DNA of 27,344 bases from a virus. The DNA lies in the IMG/VR virus record IMGVR_UViG_3300035670_001055, positions 1 through 27,344 of that record; one strand, written 5' to 3'. Numbering within the stretch: the stretch's first letter is position 1; each line of letters begins with the position of its first letter. Below are positions 10,463 through 18,118 of this stretch, piece by piece. A model generated the notes under the pieces. That model was not told the origin of the DNA. It did not search any database and was given only the letters and a program-made list of their open reading frames with translations. The position numbers and the translations under genes were made by a program.

Positions 10463-10983
10463 ACCAGCAGCTGCACTGGGCCGAGCTGCCGGTGGCAGCC
10501 CTGGCGAAGCTGACGCTCGAGATCCACGCCAAGGAAGGCGCCACGATCCCGCCGCTGGCGGACTTCTGCCTGTTCCGCAACCGCGAGCCCGGCGAGCAGC
10601 CACCTGCCGATGCCGGCGCCGCGATGCTGGCCCTGATCGCCGCGCGGCAGTTCCCGAGCTTCGCGCTCACGTTCTACGAGCCGCTGCTGCAGGCCGGCCA
10701 GGGACAGCCGGCGCCATCCCCGCTGGCCCTGGTGGCCGACGATGCGATCCTGCTGGCGCCGCGGCGGCAGGGCGAGGCCTGGTGCGGGTTCCTCATCGCC
10801 GAGCACTCGGCAGCGGATCAGGTGCGGGCGTTTCGCTGGCCTGGGGATCAGGAGCCGGTGGCGTGGCTTGCCGTTGCTCCGCCCGCTGGAGGAGCGGCTG
10901 CAGTGTGGGCGGAGGCAGCTGCATGTCTGCCCATTCGCGAATCTCCGAGCGCACCCGCGCCGCTGCCATCTCCGCCTCCGTGA
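9746..10983 (+). CDS. Tail assembly chaperone, GT-like frameshift fusion, about 412 aa
   Basis: A -1 shift at G GGA AAG (10297-10303) joins residues 1-186 of the G-like protein to a second frame that opens at 10291, just after its own stop at 10288-10290, and continues to TGA 10981-10983. The added 226 residues begin ARAGGLPEPTDWGALYWRC and include DRFGDLTLDYILQAIEEGER and LNQQLHWAELPVAALAKLTL. This looks like real protein, whereas the frame-0 tail does not. In lambda, the T part recruits the tail tube protein to the tape measure. The last 191 bases overlap the antisense AP2-like gene, and the C-terminus is proline-rich and probably disordered. Without frameshifting, this second frame has no good start before ATG 10492. 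Confidence 0.75.
10297..10303 (+). other. Programmed -1 ribosomal frameshift site, G GGA AAG
   Basis: The heptamer GGGAAAG is in the exact phase for X XXY YYZ slippage in the G-like frame (Gly GGA 10298-10300, Lys AAG 10301-10303). It is the same heptamer used in lambda G/GT. The -1 frame opens only 13 bases upstream of its last base, and it stays open for about 690 bases. Confidence 0.8.
10318..10342 (+). other. Candidate stimulatory hairpin for frameshifting
   Basis: CTCCCC (10318-10323) pairs exactly with GGGGAG (10337-10342) over a 13-base loop, starting 15 bases after the slippery heptamer. The distance is longer than the usual 5-9 bases, so its role is uncertain. Alternative pairings in this GC-rich segment are possible. 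Confidence 0.3.
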
Positions 10984-11095
10984 TGCTGCCGAAGTACCCG
11001 AGGCTCCAGTACCGGCCGGCCCACCAGACGCGGGCCTGGAACGGCCGGCGCTTGACGTGGGGGCAGTAGCAGACGCCCTTCGGGTAACAGGCCAC
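10793..11095 (-). CDS. AP2-like DNA-binding domain protein, 100 aa, antisense to the GT end
   Basis: GTG start (11093-11095) preceded in frame by a TAG stop. Residues about 15-50 (RRPFQARVWWAGRYWSLGYF, then TEAEMAAARVRSEI) match the AP2/integrase-DNA-binding pattern: three strands with aromatic and arginine contacts, then a helix. Such domains often occur in phage HNH homing endonucleases, but no HNH motif is seen; the remaining 50 residues are Pro/Ala-rich and lie opposite the GT C-terminus. An N-terminal C-x-C (CYC) precedes. A minus-strand copy of the junction element lies about 20 bases upstream of the start. It may be a free-standing regulator or a remnant of a mobile endonuclease. Confidence 0.65.
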   Translation of the reverse strand: MACYPKGVCYCPHVKRRPFQARVWWAGRYWSLGYFGSITEAEMAAARVRSEIREWADMQLPPPTLQPLLQRAEQRQATPPAPDPQASETPAPDPLPSARR

Positions 11096-11115
11096 GGACT
11101 ACAGGGTGGGGATAC

Positions 11116-11130
11116 GGCAAGGTTTCCGCC
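11116..11130 (-). promoter_or_regulatory. Junction element copy 5, minus strand
   Basis: Read on the minus strand this is GGCGGAAACCTTGCC, placed about 20 bases upstream of the AP2-like gene's GTG. Its inverted orientation, matching that of its gene, supports a directional function. Confidence 0.5.
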
Positions 11131-11201
11131 GGTTCTGTAAGCCGTGTGCGTGTCTTAGGCGGGATCGGATCACTGGCAGGGAAGCATTCCACATCTTCCC
11201 T

Positions 11202-12044
11202 GTGGCTCAGAATTACTCCCAGGCCTACGGCTACAAGTTCTATTTCGCGCCGGTGATCACCACCGAAGTGGATCTCACCGAGCTGGATCTTGGCGGTGTC
11301 GGCAGCGGTAAGTTCCTCGATGACACCAGCCTGCTCAGCAATGACGCGGTGATCAGCAAGAGCGGCACCGGCGCCACCTTCAAGCTGTTCGCCGACAAGG
11401 TGACGAAGACCATCACCAAGGCTGCAATCGCCACCAACGTGGCCACGCTGACCTTCGCCGCCGCCCATGGCTTTGCCCAGGGTGCGGTGATCTCCGTGGA
11501 TGGCCTGCCGGCTCCGTTCGCCGCGCTCAACGGCATCCACACCATCACCGGCGTCACCACCAGCACGCCGTTCACCCTGGCCTTCGCCTTCACCGCCGAC
11601 AACATCACCGAGGCCACGGTGGCGGCCGGCACCGCCTCAAGCGGTGTCATCGCCCTGGACGGCACCGCCAAGCCGATCCGCCTGCTGGGCCTGACCAATG
11701 CGGCCCCGGCCGAGACCGAAGGTGAAGAGACGATCATCACCTACGACGACGAGGCCAAGAGCTTCGAGACCAGCATCGCCACATCCAAGGGCTTCAGCTG
11801 GACGGTGGAAGGCGTCACCGATCACATGGATGCCGCCTACCAGCTGCTGCGCATCTGCTCGAAGGAGTCGGTCCGTGAACGGCTGATGATCAAGTACGCC
11901 CGCGTTGGCCCCACTGGCTTCAACGAGGCCACCTACGGCTACGGGCGCTTCACCGGCTTCAACGAAACCCCGCCCGCTGGCGGCATCGTGAAGTGGTCGA
12001 CGAACATCAAGGCCTATGGCCCGTATGAACTCGACCTGGCCTGA
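11202..12044 (+). CDS. Probable major tail (tube) protein with inserted beta domain, 280 aa
   Basis: The GTG at 11202 begins VAQNYSQAYGYKFYFAPV; the frame is open further upstream but that part is cysteine/arginine-rich and reads as non-coding. The protein has beta strands at both ends (GSGKFLDDTSLLSNDAVISK; FSWTVEGVTDHMDAAYQLLR) and a central Thr/Ala/Gly-rich domain (about 75-155) of the type ATLTFAAAHGFAQGAVISV followed by TITGV and TPFTLAF, a common decoration of phage structural proteins. Its place between the chaperone pair and the tail-completion gene supports tail tube. It is followed by a strong terminator. Confidence 0.65.
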   Translation: MAQNYSQAYGYKFYFAPVITTEVDLTELDLGGVGSGKFLDDTSLLSNDAVISKSGTGATFKLFADKVTKTITKAAIATNVATLTFAAAHGFAQGAVISVDGLPAPFAALNGIHTITGVTTSTPFTLAFAFTADNITEATVAAGTASSGVIALDGTAKPIRLLGLTNAAPAETEGEETIITYDDEAKSFETSIATSKGFSWTVEGVTDHMDAAYQLLRICSKESVRERLMIKYARVGPTGFNEATYGYGRFTGFNETPPAGGIVKWSTNIKAYGPYELDLA

Positions 12045-12062
12045 TCGCTGAGTTGATGGCTG

Positions 12063-12092
12063 GCCCCGGTGGCAACTAGCTGCCGGGGCTTT
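12063..12092 (+). terminator. Intrinsic terminator after the tail tube gene
   Basis: Bases 12063-12073 (GCCCCGGTGGC) pair with 12079-12089 (GCTGCCGGGGC) over the loop AACTA: eleven pairs with two G-U. TTTGCTG follows. It begins 18 bases after the tail tube stop, so it may let the tube be made in excess over the genes downstream. Confidence 0.65.
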
Positions 12093-12100
12093 GCTGTGGG

Positions 12101-12115
12101 CCGGAAACCTACGGC
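12101..12115 (+). promoter_or_regulatory. Junction element copy 6
   Basis: CCGGAAACCTACGGC lies between the terminator and ATG 12116, directly touching the start codon. It is outside any coding frame, so it is a nucleic-acid signal rather than a peptide end. Confidence 0.6.
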
Positions 12116-12565
12116 ATGACCGCTCCCACCACGGCCCAGGAGATCTACGACCTGCTGGTGGGCGATGACGCCATCAGCGATGAGCTCGGCGTCTACACCC
12201 TGGCCAGTGGCGCCACCCTGCCGGCGATCAGCGTGATGGCCCGTGGCGACAGCCTGCCGAGTGGCACCGTGACCAGCGGGCTGGAGGTGGTGATCACCGC
12301 GTCGCCGAACCAGGCCGAAGAAGTGCTGCTGAGCGATGAGGTGCTGCTGAACCCCACCTGGCGCATCTACGTCATCGCCTGGGGCGCGCTGGGCCAGCTG
12401 CAGGCGGTGCGCAACCGGATCGTGGCCCTGCTGCCCGGCGCCGTGAGTTCGCAGCTGCAGGGCAGTCAGTCCAGCGGCGGGCTCGATGTAGCCGGCGAAG
12501 GCCTCGGCGTCATGGAGCAGGTGGTGATCCGGTGGACCAATCCGGCCGTGGTGGTTGAAGCATGA
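12116..12565 (+). CDS. Probable tail terminator/completion protein, 149 aa
   Basis: The protein begins MTAPTTAQEIYDLLVGDDAI, with alternating short strands and helices (ISVMARGDSLPSGTVTSGLE; PTWRIYVIAWGALGQLQAVR) and a C-terminal strand VMEQVVIRWTNPAVVVEA. Size, alpha/beta character and position between tail tube and tape measure fit a gpU-like tail terminator. I do not recognise it directly. Its stop overlaps the tape measure ATG (ATGA, 12562-12565). Confidence 0.55.
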   Translation: MTAPTTAQEIYDLLVGDDAISDELGVYTLASGATLPAISVMARGDSLPSGTVTSGLEVVITASPNQAEEVLLSDEVLLNPTWRIYVIAWGALGQLQAVRNRIVALLPGAVSSQLQGSQSSGGLDVAGEGLGVMEQVVIRWTNPAVVVEA

Positions 12566-15500
12566 GCGACTTCTCAGTCACAGTCGGCGGTGACTTCTCC
12601 GAGCTGCTGCAAGGTTTCAAGCTGGTTGAGCGCAGCGCGCAGCAGTCGGGCCAGGCGGCCGGCCAGGCGCTCGGCGGCGGCATCCAGGGCGCCGTCAACC
12701 GCAGCATTGACGCCCTGCTGGCTGACCTGGGCCGACTGAAGGCGCAGAAGGCGGCCGTCAACGTTGATGGCGGGCAGGTCATCGTCCTGAACCAGCAGAT
12801 CAGCGCGGTTCAGAAGCAGATCGACACCCTGCGCAGCGCCCGGGTGGCGGTGCAGGCAGACCCGCGCAGCATCGAGGGCCTGAACGCCAAGCTGGCGGGC
12901 CTGCAGTCGGAGCTGGGCAAGGTCGCGATCGGCTCGCAGCGGTTCAGGGAGCTGCAGACGGCGATCGGCGCGACCGAGAAGGAGCTGGCGAAGGCTGGCC
13001 AGTCGACCGGCGGCCTGCGGGCGCTCGATGGAGTGGTGCAAGGCATCGCCTTCAGCCTGGCCAACACGCTGACGAACGCAGCCGCCGCGGCACTGCAGGG
13101 GCTGGCCGCAATTCCGCAGCAGGTGCGGCAGTTCGACAGCGCCAAGGCCGCGGTGCGCACCCTGGGGGTGGATGCCGACGACCTGGGCAACCGACTGCTC
13201 AAGCTGAGCGCATCGACCAAGGGCAACGTGTCGGCGGTGGACCTGCTCAAAGCCAGCTACGACGTCGCTTCATCCGGCTTCGCCAGTGCCGCTGATGCCA
13301 CCAACATCCTCTCGGCTGCGCAGGACGGCGCCGTTGGCGGCTTCACCGACATCAACACTGTCGCGGATGCTGCGACATCGGTGTTGAACGCCTACGGGCT
13401 GTCGTCCGACAAGGCCCGCAAGCTGATCGACGGCTTCATCCAGACCCAGAACGACGGCAAGATCACCGTTGGCCAGTACGCCACCGAGATCGGCCGCATC
13501 GCACCGGTCGCCGCAGCGTCTGGCGTCAGCATCGAGGAGCTGAACGCTGCGATCTCGGTCGCCACTGCGCAGGGCGTGCCGGTGGGCAGCACGTTCGCCG
13601 GTCTGCGGCAGGCGATCAGCTCGATCCTGAAGCCATCGGTGGAGGCGTCGACCTATGCCAAGCAGCTGGGCCTGGACTTCTCGGCCTCGGCGCTGAAGGC
13701 CAAGGGCTTCGGCGGACTGCTGACCGAGGTGGCGAAGAGGACCGGTGGTTCAGCGGACGCGATCATCAAGCTGACCGGATCGGTCGAGGCACAGGCCGCG
13801 ATCCAGCCGCTGGTGAATGATCAGCTGGCGAAGTACAACCAGTTCCTGAGAAACCAGGCTGGGGCTGCAGGCGTCGCCGCAAGATCGGCTGAACAAGCAA
13901 CGAACACGATTGACGGGTCGCTCAAGCGGCTTGGAAACACGTTCAGCAATCTTGCGGTTCAGGCGTTTGAGGGATTGGCGCCGCCGGTGACGGCGGTAAT
14001 CAACGCCTTCAATAATGTTGTCAATGTCGCGCTCAATCTTCCCGGCCCAGTCAGGGCCGTTGCAGGCGCACTGGTCGCTCTGACCAGTGCCTATGTTGGC
14101 GCCCGAACCGCTGCAGCTCTGTTTACCGCTGTGCTGCAAACGCAGCAAGTTCAGGAGCTGATCGGGTTCTTCAGGAGTATCGCAAGCACCATCAAACAGG
14201 ACTTCCAAAGAGCCATCGTTGCTGCAAAGGTTGAATGGCAGGTCTTCACGACCGCCGTGCGCAGCCAGGGCCTCCTGTCGGCCATCGGCGGAATCGGCAA
14301 GGCGCTGCTCGGGCTTGCTGGCCAAGTCGCCGTCGTCGCGCTTCGGTTCGCCTACATCGCTGCTGCAGTGGAGGCTTATCAGAAGATCACCGGTGCCGCG
14401 TCGGAAGCATCGGAAGGGTACAAGGAGCGGCTGCTGGAGACGCAGAAGGCGCTGGATGCCGTCTCTGGATCCACGGAGAACGCCAGCGAAGCGAACAAGG
14501 CCTTGGCCCAAAACAGCAATGGCGTGATCAAGTTCTTCGAGAACCTGCCCATTGCGCTGCGGCTGATCGCTGCGCCACTGGAAGGCGTGATCCGGCTGTT
14601 CTACTCAGCGGTTGACAACTTCTCAAAGGCAAATGCACTTGGCACGATCAGTGACCAATCGCAGCAGCTTCAAGCGAAGTTCACCGAGGTTCAGCAGGCA
14701 GCGCAAAAGACATTTGTTGAGCTAAAAAACGCCACAACGCTGACACCCGAGCAAGCCAAGAGCGTCCAGGAGCGCATCGCCAGCCTCCAGTCAATCAAGG
14801 AAGCAGCAACCGGGCAGGCGGCGGCATATCGAGAGCTGGCCGCATCGTATCGGGCGGCCGGCAATAACGACTTGGCGAAGATCGCCGAGCAGAACGCCAA
14901 GAATATGGAGGTGGAGGCGAGTGTCTCCGGCCGGCTGATCGTTGCGCTTCAGGGTGTCGCTGATCGGACTAACAAAACGACTGGCGCCAAGGTTGAAAAC
15001 ATCGCGAAGACCAAAGAGCAGGTCGATGCGATCGAGAAGCAGAAGAAAGCCGAAGACGAACTGAACAAGATCCTCGCCAGCGCCCCCGTCCGCAACCTGG
15101 AGGCCCAGCTGGCGGTGGGGCAGCAGCTGCTGGGGCTGACGAAGGCGGTCGGCGACCTGGAGCAGTCGCGCTTCAACGTGACCCGCTCGGCGCTCCAGTT
15201 CGAGCTGAAGGGCCTGGAGGAGCGCGGCGCTGGTGAGTCGGCGATCGCCGCGAAGAAAGCCGAGATCGACCGGGTGGACCGGGCGGCACTGTCGGCCCGC
15301 TACCAGGCGCTGGTGCAGCAGCAGGCCCTGGAGCGACAGATGCTGCTGCTGAGCCAGGAGAAGGCACGGACAGAGGCGAATCTGCAGATCCTGGAGCAGA
15401 AGGCCAAGATCCTCGAGGCGCAGGCGAACCTGGCGAAGGCCACCACCGCCGAGGAAAAGGCCGCGGCACAGGCCCAGGTGAACCTGCAGAACCAGATCCT

Positions 15501-16650
15501 CGGCGTGGTGGAGCAGAAGGCCGGCACGCTGGCGAAGACCCAGCCCATCGAACGGGCGATCGCTGCAGCCGCTGGTGAGACCGCTCGCAATGGCCTGCAG
15601 GCAGAAGCCGCCGCCAAGGGCTTCAAGATCGCCGCCGACGGCTCCCTGGTGGCGAGCCGCAACCTGAGCTCCGGCATGGAACGGGTCGCGGTGTTCAGTG
15701 GTCAGAGCGCGCAGGAGCAGGAGCGCTTCCGCGGCATCGCGCAGCAGGCGGGCCTGGCGATCGGCCGTGCGGCCGATGGCTCGCTGGTGCTTGGCCGGAA
15801 CCAGCAGGACGTGGCCCGGGCGGTGCAGAGCACGAATGCCGAGTTGGGCAAGACGAAGGGCGGTTACGACGCCGGCACCCGGGCCGCTGGTGGCACCAAG
15901 ACGGCGACGGATCAACTGCGCCAGTCCCTGGTTAATGCCGGCGTCGCCGCCGATGACGTGGCCGAGCTGATCGGCGACAGCGGCAGCAGCGCACGGGACG
16001 CCCGGGGATCCACCGACGCCCTGCGCAACAGCCTGGCTCAGGGCAAGACGCCGGCCGGCGACATCGCCAACGCCTTCGTGTCCACCGGCAAGAACGCCCC
16101 GGCGGCAGCGCAGGGTGCCCGGGACTTCGCGGCCTTCCTCAGTAGCGCGAAGGTGTTTGCCGAGCGGATCGCCAGCCTGAACCTCGCTGGCGGGATGACG
16201 GCCGTTCGCGATCGGACCAGGGAAGCGGCGGTTGAGGCGCAGCGGTTCTACGACTGGCTGCTTAAGGCCTCGAACCTCCCCGGCTCCCGCTGGACCGGTG
16301 GCCCGGTGGAGGCCGGCGCTGAGTACAAGATCAACGAGCTCGGCCAGGAGGCCTTCCTGTCGGCCGGCCGGCTGTCGCTGATCAACGCACCGCAGAACGC
16401 CATCTGGCGGGCGCCGTCGAGCGGTGTCGTCGTGCCGGCTGGTATCACCGCCCGGCTGCAGGATGCCGGCGCTCTGCCGTCTGCTGGTGGCATGGCGGCC
16501 CCGGGCGGCACTGCAGAACTGGCAGTCGAGATCGGAAAGCTCAGGCAGGAAGTGGGCGAGCTGGCGCGGCGTCAATGGAACATCAACGTCACGCAGCGAA
16601 CCGGGGTCAGTGGCAGCCAGGTGCTGCGGACGCTCCAGCAGCTGAGGTGA
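12562..16650 (+). CDS. Tail tape measure protein, TP901 type, 1362 aa
   Basis: Residues about 190-435 form the TP901-type core (AAVRTLGVDADDLGNRLL; SYDVASSGFASAADATNILS; GKITVGQYATEIGRIAPVAA; GVPVGSTFAGLRQAISSILK). N-terminal and central parts are long coiled coils (about 45-145 and 810-990). Two hydrophobic segments occur at about 497-527 and 571-606, typical of tape measures that enter the host membrane. The C-terminus has GGPVEAGAEYKINELGQEAF, a frequent tape-measure end motif. Tape-measure length sets tail length; at about 1.5 angstrom per residue this would give roughly 200 nm. From about residue 433 to 833 GC is lower and codon use differs, suggesting a recombinant block. Confidence 0.92.
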   Translation: MSDFSVTVGGDFSELLQGFKLVERSAQQSGQAAGQALGGGIQGAVNRSIDALLADLGRLKAQKAAVNVDGGQVIVLNQQISAVQKQIDTLRSARVAVQADPRSIEGLNAKLAGLQSELGKVAIGSQRFRELQTAIGATEKELAKAGQSTGGLRALDGVVQGIAFSLANTLTNAAAAALQGLAAIPQQVRQFDSAKAAVRTLGVDADDLGNRLLKLSASTKGNVSAVDLLKASYDVASSGFASAADATNILSAAQDGAVGGFTDINTVADAATSVLNAYGLSSDKARKLIDGFIQTQNDGKITVGQYATEIGRIAPVAAASGVSIEELNAAISVATAQGVPVGSTFAGLRQAISSILKPSVEASTYAKQLGLDFSASALKAKGFGGLLTEVAKRTGGSADAIIKLTGSVEAQAAIQPLVNDQLAKYNQFLRNQAGAAGVAARSAEQATNTIDGSLKRLGNTFSNLAVQAFEGLAPPVTAVINAFNNVVNVALNLPGPVRAVAGALVALTSAYVGARTAAALFTAVLQTQQVQELIGFFRSIASTIKQDFQRAIVAAKVEWQVFTTAVRSQGLLSAIGGIGKALLGLAGQVAVVALRFAYIAAAVEAYQKITGAASEASEGYKERLLETQKALDAVSGSTENASEANKALAQNSNGVIKFFENLPIALRLIAAPLEGVIRLFYSAVDNFSKANALGTISDQSQQLQAKFTEVQQAAQKTFVELKNATTLTPEQAKSVQERIASLQSIKEAATGQAAAYRELAASYRAAGNNDLAKIAEQNAKNMEVEASVSGRLIVALQGVADRTNKTTGAKVENIAKTKEQVDAIEKQKKAEDELNKILASAPVRNLEAQLAVGQQLLGLTKAVGDLEQSRFNVTRSALQFELKGLEERGAGESAIAAKKAEIDRVDRAALSARYQALVQQQALERQMLLLSQEKARTEANLQILEQKAKILEAQANLAKATTAEEKAAAQAQVNLQNQILGVVEQKAGTLAKTQPIERAIAAAAGETARNGLQAEAAAKGFKIAADGSLVASRNLSSGMERVAVFSGQSAQEQERFRGIAQQAGLAIGRAADGSLVLGRNQQDVARAVQSTNAELGKTKGGYDAGTRAAGGTKTATDQLRQSLVNAGVAADDVAELIGDSGSSARDARGSTDALRNSLAQGKTPAGDIANAFVSTGKNAPAAAQGARDFAAFLSSAKVFAERIASLNLAGGMTAVRDRTREAAVEAQRFYDWLLKASNLPGSRWTGGPVEAGAEYKINELGQEAFLSAGRLSLINAPQNAIWRAPSSGVVVPAGITARLQDAGALPSAGGMAAPGGTAELAVEIGKLRQEVGELARRQWNINVTQRTGVSGSQVLRTLQQLR

Positions 16651-16651
16651 C

Positions 16652-17398
16652 ATGAGCATCACCGTCGGCGGGCTCACGATCCGCGCCCTGAAAGGCCTGC
16701 CCTTCGCCCACAGCGGCGACAGCCTGTCGGGCCGCACGGCACGCCGCTGGCCGGTGGATTGCATCCTGACGCCTGCCGACTGGCTGACGCTCGACGGCAT
16801 CTACACCACCTGGCGCACCAACCGTTTGGCCGATCAGGACACGATGGTGTCCCTGGCGGTCGGCAGCACCGTCAGCACCAGCGGCCAGATCTGGGGCCTG
16901 AGCTGGAGCAACGTGCCGGCCTGGTTCTCGTCGCCGCCGATCCCCACCGCCGCCGGCGCCATGGTCGGCGTCAGCTTCGAGCTGGTGGATGCCACGCAGC
17001 AGCTGGCGGTGATGCTGCGGGAGCAGGAGATCGGCACGCAGGTGGCCGACAACGACAGCACCTACGGCACGCTCAGCGTCGGCGGGCTGACGCTGAACCT
17101 CACGGCCGAGGCGCCGGGCTTTGACGGCGGGCCGTCGATGGAGCTGGCCGCCACCGGCACGCATGTGATCCGCGGGCCGTTGCTGGCGACGAAGGTGCGG
17201 CGGGTGCAGGGCTGGACCCACACGGTCGGCGCGGATGACACGATCCGCAGCTGGTTTGAGACCACGATCGCCACCACCCCGGCAGTCGGCGACTGGTTCC
17301 CGGTGTCGCCGCCGCAGGTGGAGCAGACGCCGGTGATCGTCAACGGGGCCCGGGTGACGCGGTTCACGATCAGCCTGGAGCTGCGGCAGGTGCGATGA
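16652..17398 (+). CDS. Tail-tip protein with two related beta domains (Dit-like position), 248 aa
   Basis: The start is supported by GAGGTGA upstream of ATG. The protein begins MSITVGGLTIRALKGLPFAH, and a similar opening recurs at about residue 141 (GTLSVGGLTLNLTAEAPG). Each half ends in a strand rich in V/F/S/L (MVGVSFELVDA; TRFTISLELRQVR), so an internal duplication is likely. It is the first gene after the tape measure, where siphoviruses encode the distal tail protein. The family is not identified by sequence. The stop overlaps the next ATG. Confidence 0.6.
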   Translation: MSITVGGLTIRALKGLPFAHSGDSLSGRTARRWPVDCILTPADWLTLDGIYTTWRTNRLADQDTMVSLAVGSTVSTSGQIWGLSWSNVPAWFSSPPIPTAAGAMVGVSFELVDATQQLAVMLREQEIGTQVADNDSTYGTLSVGGLTLNLTAEAPGFDGGPSMELAATGTHVIRGPLLATKVRRVQGWTHTVGADDTIRSWFETTIATTPAVGDWFPVSPPQVEQTPVIVNGARVTRFTISLELRQVR

Positions 17399-18114
17399 CG
17401 GTTGACCTGCGCGCGATCGTCGCCACCGACCTGGGAGTCTGCGCCAGCGGTGACGTGGGCACGAACCACATCAGCGACCGCTCAGGGCTGGTGATGACCC
17501 AGGGCCGGCTGCAGTTCGATGGGTTCGTCACGCCGGCTCGCGGCACGCTGGTGAGCTTCCTGGTGGCCTGCCCGCAGACTGGCCGGGTGTCGCGGTTCCC
17601 GAAGCCGCTGCGGGTGATCCGCTCGATGGCCTACCCGCTGGAGCGCCGTTCCGAGGTGGAGGTGGGTTGCCGTCTGACGCTGATGAAGGACCGGAAGGAT
17701 CAGGACCAGTACTTCGCGGCGGCCAATGCCCCGTCGTGGTTCGCGGGACTGACCGATGCGGAGAAGGCGCTGGCGCCAGCGCCGATCTATGCGCAGCGGC
17801 TGCTGGAGTTCTGCTGCAGCCGGATCGGCCTGACCCTGGCACCCACCAGCCGTCGCCTGCGGTTCGCCTTCCTACGCGAAAGCATCGACCTGTCGGTGGG
17901 CTATGTGCAGCTGATCGGTGATCTGATCCGTTCGGAGTGCTGCTTCGGGCGGATCCTGCCGAATGAAACGCTCGAGGTGGTGCCGCTGCAGTTCACCACC
18001 GGCGGCACCGGGCCGATCCTGACGGCCGGCAACCTGGTGAGCATTGAGCCGATCACCGGCGGCACCGAGCCGGCAGACAACTACATCGTGCGGTACACGG
18101 CCGCGGTGAGGTGA
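17395..18114 (+). CDS. Probable tail hub/baseplate protein, 239 aa
   Basis: ATG overlaps the preceding stop (ATGA). It is a mixed alpha/beta protein: N-terminal beta strands (QGRLQFDGFVTPARGTLVSF), RFPKPLRVIRSMAYPLERRSEVEVGCRLTL, a helical middle (ADAEKALAPAPIYAQRLLEF-like region), and a C-terminal beta part (NETLEVVPLQFTTGG). The pattern of early strands, a helical middle with paired cysteines (EFCCSR) and a late beta domain suits tail hub (Tal/gp27-like) proteins. This is inferred from layout and position just upstream of the long fibre-like gene. Confidence 0.5.
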   Translation: MTVDLRAIVATDLGVCASGDVGTNHISDRSGLVMTQGRLQFDGFVTPARGTLVSFLVACPQTGRVSRFPKPLRVIRSMAYPLERRSEVEVGCRLTLMKDRKDQDQYFAAANAPSWFAGLTDAEKALAPAPIYAQRLLEFCCSRIGLTLAPTSRRLRFAFLRESIDLSVGYVQLIGDLIRSECCFGRILPNETLEVVPLQFTTGGTGPILTAGNLVSIEPITGGTEPADNYIVRYTAAVR

Positions 18115-18118
18115 GGCG

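Noticed and set aside
11145-11170. Similarity of GTCTTAGGCGGGAT to the intein 5' junction (GTCTTAGGCGAGAC at 5257)
   Set aside because: Only about 13 bases match, with no intein block in any frame around 11150. Treated as chance.
14791-16800. 669-codon open frame on the minus strand
   Set aside because: It lies wholly opposite the tape measure gene, has repetitive His/Arg/Leu shadow composition and no domain. It is a by-product of GC-rich codon use.
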